Shown here: in pieces, positions 18,610 to 25,584 of the stretch
Layout of the letters: each line of letters opens with the position of its first letter
How positions within the stretch are numbered: position 1 is the first letter of the stretch
Assembly: GCA_937998305.1 (NCBI GenBank)
Contig: CALLDL010000143.1
Span: 1-47,683, forward strand
Length of the DNA: 47,683 nucleotides
Origin: an uncultured Desulfobacterales bacterium
GTDB taxonomy: Bacteria; Desulfobacterota; Desulfobacteria; Desulfobacterales; UBA11574
Reading direction: 5' to 3'
Position numbers and translations under genes: made by a program
Notes under the pieces: generated by a model
Database searches by the model: none
The model's input: only the letters and a program-made list of their open reading frames with translations
What the model was told of the DNA's origin: nothing

Positions 18610-18807
18610 CTATCCATTGGGGAGCAGCAGTTTAAGTGCTGTTCTATTGGTTTTGTCAATGATTTGACTTTTCCTTAAGCCACGTTTGCGCTTTGTGGTT
18701 TTTTTGGTTAAAATATGACTTGCATGTGATTTCGAAAAAACGAATTTTCCGGTTCCTGTTTTTTTAAAACGCTTTGCAGCGGCTCTATTTGTTTTTATTT
18801 TTGGCAT
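18610..18807 (-). CDS. rpmI: 50S ribosomal protein L35 (bL35)
   Basis: L35 of 65 residues, a small basic protein of the large subunit. The signature [18 protein letters not shown] and the C-terminal [14 protein letters not shown] are typical. It lies 31 bases before rplT and 212 bases after infC. A hairpin with a T-tract stands about 25-70 bases upstream of its start. Confidence 0.96.
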   Translation of the reverse strand: MPKIKTNRAAAKRFKKTGTGKFVFSKSHASHILTKKTTKRKRGLRKSQIIDKTNRTALKLLLPNG

Positions 18808-18829
18808 CTTTAGTCCTTTCCGGTAATTT

Positions 18830-18878
18830 TAAAAAAATAGATGGCGTGAACCATGTCGGATTCCAGCCCACGCCATCT
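18830..18878 (-). terminator. terminator-like hairpin ahead of rpmI, possible L20 leader attenuator
   Basis: On the minus strand AGATGGCGTG pairs perfectly over 10 bp with CACGCCATCT across a 20-base loop. It is followed by ATTTTTTT, then the rpmI ribosome binding site (GGAAAGGACTAAAG) and ATG. The shape is that of an intrinsic terminator inside the infC-rpmI-rplT operon. Because L20 is known to control this operon in other bacteria, regulated attenuation is the natural reading. That is inference. Confidence 0.7.
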
Positions 18879-19019
18879 TCACAGAAAATATTTTTAACAA
18901 TTGATCATTATGAAAAAGGCATAAAAATATCTCTTTACGATCTCATCAACAATTTGCCGATGATCGTTGTATAATTAAAAGGTTTTTAATCTCATGGATA
19001 ATGGAGTATCAGGGCATAA

Positions 19020-19568
19020 TTATTTTGAAAATGGTTTCGGTGCCATAACCATAACCATTGTGCGACCTTCAAATTTGGGGGGCTGTTCGACTATTGCAAT
19101 TTCTTCAGTTTCTTGAACAATCTTTTCCAGCAATTCTCTGCCCAGATTGGTGAGCGTAATTTCTCGTCCCCTGAAAATGACGGTGACTTTGACTTTGTCC
19201 TTTCTATCAAGGAATTTTTTAATATGATTGATCTTGGTATTTAGATCATGTTCGCCAGTCTTGGGGCGTACCTTTATTTCCTTGAGCTGAAATGTGGTTT
19301 GTTTCTTTTTTGCCTCCTGTTTTTTCTTGGTCCGTTCATACTTGTAGCGACCATAATCCATTATTTTACAAACAGGGGGGGTTGCGTTTGGAGAAATTTC
19401 CACCAAGTCAAGGCCAAAATCATTGGCAACGGCGATGGCTTTGTAAGTCGGGATTACACCAATTTGATTCCCATCAGGGTCTATTACTCGGACCTCTTTT
19501 GCCCTTATATTTCTATTAATATTTATTCTATTCCCTCTGGTCCTATTTGCATGTTTCGAAATAGCTAT
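19020..19568 (-). CDS. infC: translation initiation factor IF-3, probable ATA start
   Basis: IF-3 checks the start-codon/initiator-tRNA match on the 30S subunit. Both domains are complete: the N-domain (VRVIDPDGNQIGVIPTYKAI, then a VEISPNATPPVCKIMDYG segment) and the C-domain (KEIKVRPKTGEHDLNTKI). The best Shine-Dalgarno match in the window, TAAGGAGGTG (19574-19583), ends so that GGAGG lies 7 bases before an in-frame ATA (19566-19568). The in-frame GTG at 19572-19574 is only 1 base from GGAGG and overlaps the extended match. An ATT lies 13 bases away. Rare start codons are typical of infC autoregulation. thrS is not found upstream. Confidence 0.9.
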   Translation of the reverse strand: MAISKHANRTRGNRININRNIRAKEVRVIDPDGNQIGVIPTYKAIAVANDFGLDLVEISPNATPPVCKIMDYGRYKYERTKKKQEAKKKQTTFQLKEIKVRPKTGEHDLNTKINHIKKFLDRKDKVKVTVIFRGREITLTNLGRELLEKIVQETEEIAIVEQPPKFEGRTMVMVMAPKPFSK

Positions 19569-19610
19569 ACCCACACCTCCTTAAGCTATGATTTATTGAC
19601 TTTTTCATAC

Positions 19611-19809
19611 GAGACCTTTGAAAAACGTCCCCTTTCGCCCAATCTTAGCGTCAGACTCAAATTTTAATTCGCCACCGAACTTTGTCGGATTAATCCTCGA
19701 AATACTCAATGTATGTCTGTGGTTAAAATTTTCGTCTTCCCCTCCGGGGCGTAGGTCCTACGGGCCGGAGGCTTAATGCTGAGCGAAATTGAACCTTTTT
19801 CAAAGGTCT
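19611..19809 (+). mobile_element. MITE-like repeat family B, copy 1
   Basis: A 199-bp element bounded by inverted terminal repeats GAGACCTTTGAAAAA and TTTTTCAAAGGTCT. Its interior matches the copy at 37165-37306 along most of the length (for example CAGCGTCAGACTCAAATTTT is near identical). It carries two additional inserts, one of which holds a small palindrome (CTCCGGGG and CGGGCCGGAGG). It sits 30 bases upstream of the infC Shine-Dalgarno sequence. No transposase is encoded. Confidence 0.85.
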
Positions 19810-20314
19810 TGTGCACATGGAACAAAACTAAAAAATGGTAACAATAATTTTTTCCAATTCCACATTCCTGAGCATTACATGTTATTAATCACTCGTTGGA
19901 AGTGAAATCTGAAATATATAACATTATTAATAAATGCAAGAAAAAAATGCAAGAAAATAAAACGAAAGCAGCTCCATTGAGGTAACATATTTTTGACAAT
20001 CACTATTACCTGAATCTTGCACGAGTCGGAGGCTTTCATCTGCAAGGCATTTAAGGGCGAAGCCATAGTCTGCTATTGCGAGCCCTTAATAACGCAGCAA
20101 ATGAAAGCCTCCAACTCGCCCTTTAGGGTGAAAATTGATGAGAAAAAAGAAGATTATCATCCGACCTGCCCGCTCGTGACTCGCAGAGGCAGGCGGGTTC
20201 ACCATTTGGGTAAAATGTATGATGTTATGATGTTGTCTAAACCAGCTTCAATTAAGGATTATAAAAATTCTCATTAATTTTCATGCAAAATTCAGGTATT
20301 AAGTTTCTTGAGAT
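19810..20314. other. intergenic region with a long hairpin, no gene
   Basis: AT-rich stretch between infC and the deaminase gene. It holds the long hairpin at 20023-20117 and, 40 bases further on, a CCTGCC/GGCAGG palindrome (about 20165-20198). No coding frame with a ribosome binding site is seen. An infC promoter must lie here or inside the family B element, but none is clear-cut. Confidence 0.5.
20023..20117. repeat. 95-bp near-perfect long hairpin
   Basis: GAGTCGGAGGCTTTCATCTGC pairs with its counterpart at 20097-20117 at 19 of 21 positions. Nested inside is a perfect TTAAGGGC/GCCCTTAA stem and a CATAG/CTATTG tip. The whole segment folds into one extended arm. It is either a palindromic dispersed repeat or a structured RNA. 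No second copy is in the window. Confidence 0.75.
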
Positions 20315-20818
20315 TTATGACTGCCTGAGTGTATATTCGGCCAAGAGGCTTCCCTTCCAGTAGGAATTTTCCGGAGTATTGAAAAAAGCTTTAAAAAGTT
20401 CCAGGCTGTTTTGGCGTAAAATATTGGGTACAATTGAAATTGGATTATTTGCGTATAAAGGTGTCAGTTTTGTCAAATCACAATTTGTGCCTCCGCCCAT
20501 TACATCTTCGTATGCGTATACAACTTTGCTGATACCACTTAAAATCATTGACCCCAGGCACATGAGGCAGGGTTCCATGGTTGTAAAGAGGACAATCCTC
20601 TTTTTGTCTGTATTTATATCCATATTTGCCAGACACTTTAATGCAATCATTTCCGCGTGGTCGATTTCATTTGGGAAATTTCCCATAGTACCTTTTCTGG
20701 CGCCTGTTGCGAGAATCCGGTTTTGATAGACCAGTACACATCCGACGGGAAATTCTCCGGCATATAGAGCTTTCTTTGCCTGGTCCAAAGCCTTTTTCAT
20801 GAAATATTCATAGTCCAC
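20315..20818 (-). CDS. nucleoside deaminase of the CMP/dCMP-TadA superfamily
   Basis: Zinc-dependent deaminase with the diagnostic HAE (in DHAEMIALK) and PCxxC (EPCLMCLGSM) motifs. These hold the catalytic Glu and the three zinc ligands. The C-terminal part (YAYEDVMGGGTNC onwards) differs from TadA, which would carry a DPKAGA-type segment, so the substrate is uncertain: tRNA adenosine, free nucleoside or guanine are all possible. I choose the GTG at 20818 (167 residues), with TGAGG about 13 bases upstream. A TTG at 20836 and an ATG at 20800 are alternatives. Confidence 0.8.
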   Translation of the reverse strand: MDYEYFMKKALDQAKKALYAGEFPVGCVLVYQNRILATGARKGTMGNFPNEIDHAEMIALKCLANMDINTDKKRIVLFTTMEPCLMCLGSMILSGISKVVYAYEDVMGGGTNCDLTKLTPLYANNPISIVPNILRQNSLELFKAFFNTPENSYWKGSLLAEYTLRQS

Positions 20819-20971
20819 AATGACTACATGCCTCAAAAATTATGCAAATTAATTGGGAGGGCCACCGTTGTCTTCTCGCAAACGACTAAAATTACAAGTG
20901 ATCTAATCCGCCACAACAGCATATCATAAAAAAATGTCGTGTATGTTTCGAGCTCCTTAGTAAGTCCAACT

Positions 20972-21532
20972 TTATAATCTGCATATGGTATCATCACACG
21001 GACAGCTGCCGTCGACTTCAAAAGCATAAAGAATTCTCGATTCCATTTCAGCCTGTTTGACGGAGATCTGATCAAAACGTATTTTTTTTAGGATTTTCAA
21101 AAGTTCAGATTTGGCTGGAATCAATTCGAGGCCGCGTGCTATTATTTTACCAGTCGCCCCCTCAATCACTTCTGCATCCTCGCCGTTTGTAATCACAACG
21201 ATCGGAACCTGATACTGCGCAACAAGCCTCGATGCTGCCAGAGCGGGACGGTGACGGGTGATGAGAGAACCTGGGCCGTACTTTATGATCATGCATATTT
21301 TTTCGAAAAGGTTAATCGTATAATCGATTTTCAAAATTGCTTTTTTATTTTCAGCTTTGACAAGGAGTTCACAACGGGGCTTAATCTCCTTTTTTAGATA
21401 TCCTTTATGTTCCACAAGCAGCCGAGCCAGCTTCTGTCTGTATCTTTCGTCATGTGTGTCTCGGATGGTTTCACCGGTGATAAAATCGACGAGTTCGCCG
21501 AGAATGAGATGATGACCGTTCTTTTCTTCCAA
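20972..21532 (-). CDS. orphan HsdR_N-type (PD-(D/E)XK-like) domain protein
   Basis: A 186-residue protein resembling the stand-alone type I restriction enzyme R N-terminal domain (HSDR_N_2) proteins. Visible features are RQKLARLLVEHKGYLKKEI near the start, the core strand KAILKIDYTI, and the segment QYQVPIVVITNGEDAEVIEG, which fits the nuclease-fold layout. No helicase or methylase partner is nearby, so it is not a working type I system. Such orphans are common in deltaproteobacteria and their role is unknown. The C-terminus carries a CPCDD motif. Confidence 0.65.
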   Translation of the reverse strand: MEEKNGHHLILGELVDFITGETIRDTHDERYRQKLARLLVEHKGYLKKEIKPRCELLVKAENKKAILKIDYTINLFEKICMIIKYGPGSLITRHRPALAASRLVAQYQVPIVVITNGEDAEVIEGATGKIIARGLELIPAKSELLKILKKIRFDQISVKQAEMESRILYAFEVDGSCPCDDTICRL

Positions 21533-21575
21533 CTTTTGTTAAACCTTTTTATAACTTGAATAAACCATAAAAGAA

Positions 21576-21598
21576 AAAAATTTTATCATACCTGAAGC
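21576..21598 (-). repeat. solo end of repeat family C
   Basis: AAAAATTTTATCATACCTGAAGC matches the right terminus of the element at 23452-23650 at all but one position. No matching left end with comparable similarity lies nearby. It stands in the divergent space between the HsdR_N-type and dGTPase-like genes. Confidence 0.5.
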
Positions 21599-21710
21599 GA
21601 TAATATTTTCAAAAGGCTAAAAGTGTTATAAATATAAAATAAGATTTTCGGCATGTAAAGTGCCAAATATCGCTTTACAATTTCATTTTCGTGTGAATAA
21701 GTGTGACGGC

Positions 21711-22766
21711 ATGAGTATCCGTGAAGATTTTGAAACGCGTGAAAAGGGGTTTATTTCTCCTTTTGGGTGTCTGAGTGCTGAGTCACGGGACCGCATGAAA
21801 AAGGAAGACCCTTGTCCCATCCGGACCGCATTTCAGGTGGACCGGGACAGGATTGTATATTCCAATGCGTTCAGGCGGTTGAAATATAAAACCCAGGTTT
21901 TTTTGTCCCCTTTGGGCGACGAGTATCGAACCCGTCTGACCCATACACTTGAAGTGTCTGAAATAGCAAGAACCATTGCCCGCGCCATGCGTCTGAACGA
22001 GGATTTGGCGGAAGCCATTGCATTGGGTCATGATCTGGGGCATACACCATTCGGACACGGCGGTGAGATGATTCTTAAAGAGATATTTTCCCCCGACTTT
22101 TCCCATAAAGAACAGAGCCTGCGCGTGGTTGATATACTGGAAAACAACGGCCAGGGCCTTAACCTTACCTATGAAGTGCGCGACGGGATTTTGAAGCATT
22201 CCAAGGGATATGGAAAGATCATTCCTGATGATCCCAATGAACAGGCCTGCACCATTGAGGGTAATATTGTTCGGATTGCCGACATCATAGCCTATCTCAA
22301 CCATGATCTGGATGACGCGATCAGAAGCGGTGTCGTTGGTTCCAACCAGGTACCGGATTCATGTGTTAACGTCCTTGGACGGACACACTCGGAGCGAGCC
22401 AATACCATGATCAAAGATCTTGTGTTTTCAACGTATGTTGACAATGGCAAACTGTGTTTGCAAATGAGTGATAAGGTATATTCCACCATGACTGTATTAA
22501 GAGAGTTCCTTTATGAAAAGGTCTATCGTTCACCGCGTGTGCACAAAGAGTTTGTAAAAGCAAAAAAAATTTTATCCGAACTTTATTCATGTTTCTTAAA
22601 AAATGGAGACTTGCTTCAAAAAGGGCTTAAAGATATGAGAATATCAGAGTATGACCACAACATCCAACCCAGCGAAAGAATCGTTTGTGATTTCATCGCC
22701 AGCATGACAGATCGGTATGCGCTGACGCTCTATCAAAAAATCTTTTTCCCCTCACCGCAATTTTAA
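21711..22766 (+). CDS. dGTPase-like HD-domain triphosphohydrolase
   Basis: HD-superfamily deoxynucleotide triphosphohydrolase, related to Dgt, which removes tripolyphosphate from dGTP. The opening DRDRIVYSNAFRRLKYKTQVF and the metal-binding H and HD motifs (RLTHTLEVSEIARTIA, IALGHDLGHTPFGHGGE) are intact. A further Asp lies in IVRIADIIAYLNHDLDDA. I choose the ATG at 21711 (MSIREDFE, 351 residues), where the family usually begins. A GTG at 21660 would add 17 unconserved residues. Substrate preference cannot be fixed from sequence. Confidence 0.88.
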   Translation: MSIREDFETREKGFISPFGCLSAESRDRMKKEDPCPIRTAFQVDRDRIVYSNAFRRLKYKTQVFLSPLGDEYRTRLTHTLEVSEIARTIARAMRLNEDLAEAIALGHDLGHTPFGHGGEMILKEIFSPDFSHKEQSLRVVDILENNGQGLNLTYEVRDGILKHSKGYGKIIPDDPNEQACTIEGNIVRIADIIAYLNHDLDDAIRSGVVGSNQVPDSCVNVLGRTHSERANTMIKDLVFSTYVDNGKLCLQMSDKVYSTMTVLREFLYEKVYRSPRVHKEFVKAKKILSELYSCFLKNGDLLQKGLKDMRISEYDHNIQPSERIVCDFIASMTDRYALTLYQKIFFPSPQF

Positions 22767-22783
22767 CCCAATCATGACTTAAT

Positions 22784-23404
22784 ATGAAAGTATCATTGAG
22801 TATACCGAATATGATCGCCGAGATCGGTCAAAACATCTACATTCCTTTTCTGGATCGGTTAAAAATAATTTATGCAGACATGGATGGAAAATATCAGGAA
22901 GCTGCGGATTATTATAGTTTTGAGTGTACCGAATGCGAAGACAACTGTTGTTTTACCCGCTTCTATCACTATACACTTATTGAATACCTATATATCAAAG
23001 AAGGGTTCCATTGTCTTGAAAATAAGAAACAGGTCGAAGTGAAACAAAGGTCTTTGGCCGTATGCCGGAAAACCGATGAGGCCGATGAGAAGGGAAAGCC
23101 TGTACAACAGATGTGCCCGGTCAATTCTGGGAGCCTTTGTGTCCTGTATCCGTATCGACCCATGATATGCAGATTGCACGGTATTCCCCATGAACTCCAG
23201 AGGCCCGGCCAAGGAATGTTAAATTCTCCGGGTTGTGGTACCTTTGCTCTGAAATGCCATGAAAAGAAGCGTTTTAAGTTTGACCGAACACCCTTTTACA
23301 TGCAAATGGCAGCGTTGGAGAAGGAAATGAAGGAGGCAGTGGGGATGACGCAGAAAATTAAAATGACCGTTGCACAGATGATCGTAACGTTTGGTGATGG
23401 TTAA
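22784..23404 (+). CDS. YkgJ-type cysteine-cluster protein 1
   Basis: A 206-residue protein of the YkgJ family (CxxCxxCC, putative zinc- or iron-chelating domain). The cluster reads CTECEDNCC. Later cysteines follow in QQMCPVNSGSLCVLYPYRPMICRLHG, the second half of the family signature (CxxY-x-RPxxCR). It starts 17 bases after the dGTPase-like gene and is probably cotranscribed. The family is linked to metal binding, but its biochemical role is not established. It differs clearly from the other two YkgJ proteins in this window. Confidence 0.8.
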   Translation: MKVSLSIPNMIAEIGQNIYIPFLDRLKIIYADMDGKYQEAADYYSFECTECEDNCCFTRFYHYTLIEYLYIKEGFHCLENKKQVEVKQRSLAVCRKTDEADEKGKPVQQMCPVNSGSLCVLYPYRPMICRLHGIPHELQRPGQGMLNSPGCGTFALKCHEKKRFKFDRTPFYMQMAALEKEMKEAVGMTQKIKMTVAQMIVTFGDG

Positions 23405-23451
23405 TGGGTGATAAGTAATTGGCAACACTTTAGCTTTTTGAAAACATTGCC

Positions 23452-23650
23452 GCTTCAGGTATAATTAAATTTTCGCTGAAAGAACTCGTGAATAAAGGCT
23501 CGTAATGAAAGAGCCGGCCTGGGTTATTTAATAAAGATCTCTGCTTTAACAGTTAGTTTCATCCATAAAACTAAATCGCCGATGGTTCTTTCAAAACGAT
23601 CCCTAATCACTCAGACAGCTTTCAGTCAAAAATTTAATCATACCTGAAGC
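23452..23650. repeat. MITE-like repeat family C
   Basis: A 199-bp segment bounded by imperfect inverted repeats of about 30 bases, beginning GCTTCAGGTATAATTAAATT on the left and matching AATTTAATCATACCTGAAGC on the right. Inside these, GAAAGAAC pairs with GTTCTTTC. It has no coding frame. It occupies almost the entire 301-base gap between YkgJ genes 1 and 2. A solo right end lies at 21576-21598. Confidence 0.7.
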
Positions 23651-23705
23651 TCCTTTGAAACCGATTCGATTCAAAGAACTAACCTATTACGATATTTGAA
23701 AAATT

Positions 23706-24488
23706 ATGAAATATGTAGAAACTGAAGATATCGGCAAACTGCCCGGCAGAAGACTTGAAAAGAATGACAGCTTTAAATTTCAATGTTACCCGGGGATTGC
23801 CTGTTTTAATCGATGCTGTCGTAATATCAACCTGTTCTTGTATCCTTATGACGTCGTTCGTTTAAAAAACCAATGCAATATGACTTCCGATCAGTTTTTG
23901 GATAAATACGTGGACATTGTTTTAAGGCCCTCTAATTTTTTTCCTGAAGTCCTTTTAACCATGTTAGACAACCCGGAGAAAACCTGCCCTTTTTTGGATA
24001 CGTCCGGTTGTACCGTTTATCCGGATCGTCCCGATACATGCCGTACATTTCCTGTGGAACAGGGCGTTTTTTATGATGCCGAACATGACAAAACAGAGCC
24101 TATTTATTTTTTCAAACCCCCTGATTTTTGTTTGGGACAGCATGAAGTTAAAGAGTGGACAACCCAAACATGGTCAAAAGACCAGGATGCCGTGATATAT
24201 AATAAAATGACCGCCCGCTGGTCAGAGTTGAAGCGGTTGTTTCAAACAGACCCCTGGGGTTCCCAAGGACCGGAAGGTCCCAGGGCAAAGATGGCGTTTA
24301 TGGCCACATATAATATCGATCAATTCCGAGATTTTTTATTTAAAAGCACCTTTTTAAAACGGTATAAGGTAAAATCCAAAGTTTTAAAACGAATCCGTTC
24401 TGATGATGTGGAATTGATGAAATTTGGTTTTGAGTGGGTAAAATTTTACATCTGGGGGATTAAGACAAGATACTTTAGACTCAGGTAG
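23706..24488 (+). CDS. YkgJ-type cysteine-cluster protein 2
   Basis: A 260-residue YkgJ-family protein. The N-terminal cluster is C-x5-C-x3-CC (CYPGIACFNRCC). The second part carries CPFLDTSGCTVYPDRPDTCR. It is a clear paralogue of the protein at 26501-27238, with the same cysteine spacing, the same length class and a shared C-terminal pattern (DDVEL-x-K-x-G then WVK/WIK). Its TAG stop (24486-24488) is formed at the junction with a family A repeat. Its last codons (YFRLR) extend a few residues past the end of the paralogue, so the original 3' end may have been changed by insertion. Confidence 0.82.
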   Translation: MKYVETEDIGKLPGRRLEKNDSFKFQCYPGIACFNRCCRNINLFLYPYDVVRLKNQCNMTSDQFLDKYVDIVLRPSNFFPEVLLTMLDNPEKTCPFLDTSGCTVYPDRPDTCRTFPVEQGVFYDAEHDKTEPIYFFKPPDFCLGQHEVKEWTTQTWSKDQDAVIYNKMTARWSELKRLFQTDPWGSQGPEGPRAKMAFMATYNIDQFRDFLFKSTFLKRYKVKSKVLKRIRSDDVELMKFGFEWVKFYIWGIKTRYFRLR

Positions 24489-24656
24489 TGTCCGTCCATA
24501 AATGGTCTTTTTGCCCGACTTCTGCGTTATGCTCAAAAAATTATCCTCGGAATATTAAACATATGCTCCCCAAGGGCATTTCCTGCGGGGCATCTGTGGT
24601 TATTTTTTTCGCATGCCTTGATCTTGAACAAAAATCCTCATTTATGGCTGGACACT
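24487..24656 (+). mobile_element. MITE-like repeat family A, copy 1
   Basis: A 170-bp element with inverted termini AGTGTCCGTCCATAAATG and the partner CATTTATGGCTGGACACT. The interior aligns with the copy at 37879-38021 (opposite strand) along its length, apart from a 27-base insertion containing a small palindrome (CCCC and GGGG arms). One frame starting at the terminal GTG stays open through both copies. The left end overlaps the stop codon of the YkgJ gene. No transposase is encoded. Confidence 0.88.
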
Positions 24657-24880
24657 ATGTAGTTCAGGAGTCGAAAAGTTTTTGATTTTTCGCGTAACTA
24701 TTCTTAAAAAAGGGGAGTTTTTATTCCCCCATCATCTCTTGCCGACGCGCTCTGCTTCCGAACCGTAAACTTCCTCGTTCGCCGACAGGTCTAATCTGAA
24801 TTTTTCAATCCTTATGCCGAACGCAACGGTGTGGAAGATAATTGCGGCCTCATCCCGCAGAAAATTTCGGAGGAAGGTTG
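24657..24880. other. gene-free stretch with a terminator
   Basis: Contains the minus-strand terminator at 24706-24730 and otherwise no gene. On the minus strand a frame of about 52 codons (from 24889 down to the TGA at about 24735) is open without a start codon, and could be a relic. The whole gap between the YkgJ gene and the DsrE-family gene, including the family A element, is 392 bases. Confidence 0.5.
24706..24730 (-). terminator. probable intrinsic terminator of the DsrE-family gene
   Basis: On the minus strand GGGGA-N8-TCCCC forms a short GC stem followed by TTTTTT. It lies about 150 bases beyond the stop codon of the DsrE-family gene. The stem is only 5-6 bp. Confidence 0.6.
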
Positions 24881-25240
24881 CTATAGACTGATTACCGCAC
24901 TTTCACAGGCCATGGAGATCAATTGATCCCCGGTAGCCATACTGGCGCCTTCTATCAAATCTTCAGCCGAAATACCTCTGGATATGGCACAAGGGGTACA
25001 CACAAGGAGCGGCACTCCGAATTCCTGCAAATATGCCATATGGTCATCAGCCTTATCACCGGTGGCTGCCTGAACATTTTCTATGATTCCCTTCTTGGCA
25101 ATATATACGGCTTCATCCAACAGAAACACTGCTGTGTCCTTTCCCTCCTTTTTGGCAACCATGGCAAAAAACAGCGCTCGCGTGGCTCGATTCGGATTAT
25201 CGGTACCACAGGACAGTACGATCAATACCTTGTCAGTCAT
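24881..25240 (-). CDS. DsrE-family protein
   Basis: A 119-residue single-domain protein of the DsrE/DsrF-like family. It opens with a beta strand and loop (KVLIVLSCGTDNPNRATRALFFA), and in the second half has the conserved cysteine site VCTPCAISRGI. That is where DsrE- and TusD-like proteins carry the persulfide-binding Cys. Relatives act in sulfur transfer. The ribosome binding site AAGGAG is well placed. It lies beside the aprBA/qmo region but is transcribed on the opposite strand. A role in sulfur trafficking is plausible but not shown. Confidence 0.85.
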   Translation of the reverse strand: MTDKVLIVLSCGTDNPNRATRALFFAMVAKKEGKDTAVFLLDEAVYIAKKGIIENVQAATGDKADDHMAYLQEFGVPLLVCTPCAISRGISAEDLIEGASMATGDQLISMACESAVISL

Positions 25241-25584
25241 AGTTTACTCCTTTTTTTTAATATATTGATAATTGACGCCATACAAACTCCTAAGTTGAAC
25301 GATTTTCAAGTTTGCCGCAGATACAAGGAAGATGTCGTTTCGCTATAGTCGTCTATGCGGAACGGCATCTGACGTAGTAGATGCGGTGAAATTGGAAATC
25401 CCGGAGGGTTTCAAATTGTTGAAATTCAAAATGTCAGAATACCTTAAAAATATTGTTAGATTAACCATTTCAAAAATTTGAAACGATCAGCTTAGGAAAC
25501 TCAATGAACGCCTCTAAGGTTTGCCGAGGAGCCGTTCATCTTCCTCTTCTGTTTGAAATCCTTCATGAAAAATTCGGTCAAAAA
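25241..25584. other. intergenic region with two matching palindromes
   Basis: No gene is visible in these 344 bases between the SDR gene and the DsrE-family gene, both on the minus strand. Two palindromes with the same TTTCAA-N4-TTGAAA plan lie 59 bases apart (25409 and 25468). Confidence 0.5.
25409..25483. promoter_or_regulatory. pair of TTTCAA-N4-TTGAAA palindromes
   Basis: TTTCAAATTGTTGAAA (25409-25424) and TTTCAAAAATTTGAAA (25468-25483) share 6-base arms and a 4-base spacer. They lie 170-245 bases upstream of the DsrE-family start. Two equal sites would fit a dimeric regulator acting on that gene, but AT-rich palindromes also arise by chance. Confidence 0.35.

Noticed and set aside
20833-21075. 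80-codon minus-strand frame between the HsdR_N-type gene and the deaminase
   Set aside because: It overlaps the end of the HsdR_N-type gene in another frame and has no start signal.
20291-21598. Possible larger element bounded by TTCAGGTATTAA and ATCATACCTGAA, enclosing the deaminase and HsdR_N-type genes
   Set aside because: The left match is only about 12 bases and diverges from the family C terminus right after. Not enough to claim a composite element.
24488-24685. Small ORF reading SVHKWSFC, repeated at 37838-38179
   Set aside because: It coincides with repeat family A, starts in its terminus and runs out of the element into unrelated sequence in both copies. More likely a passenger frame than a gene.
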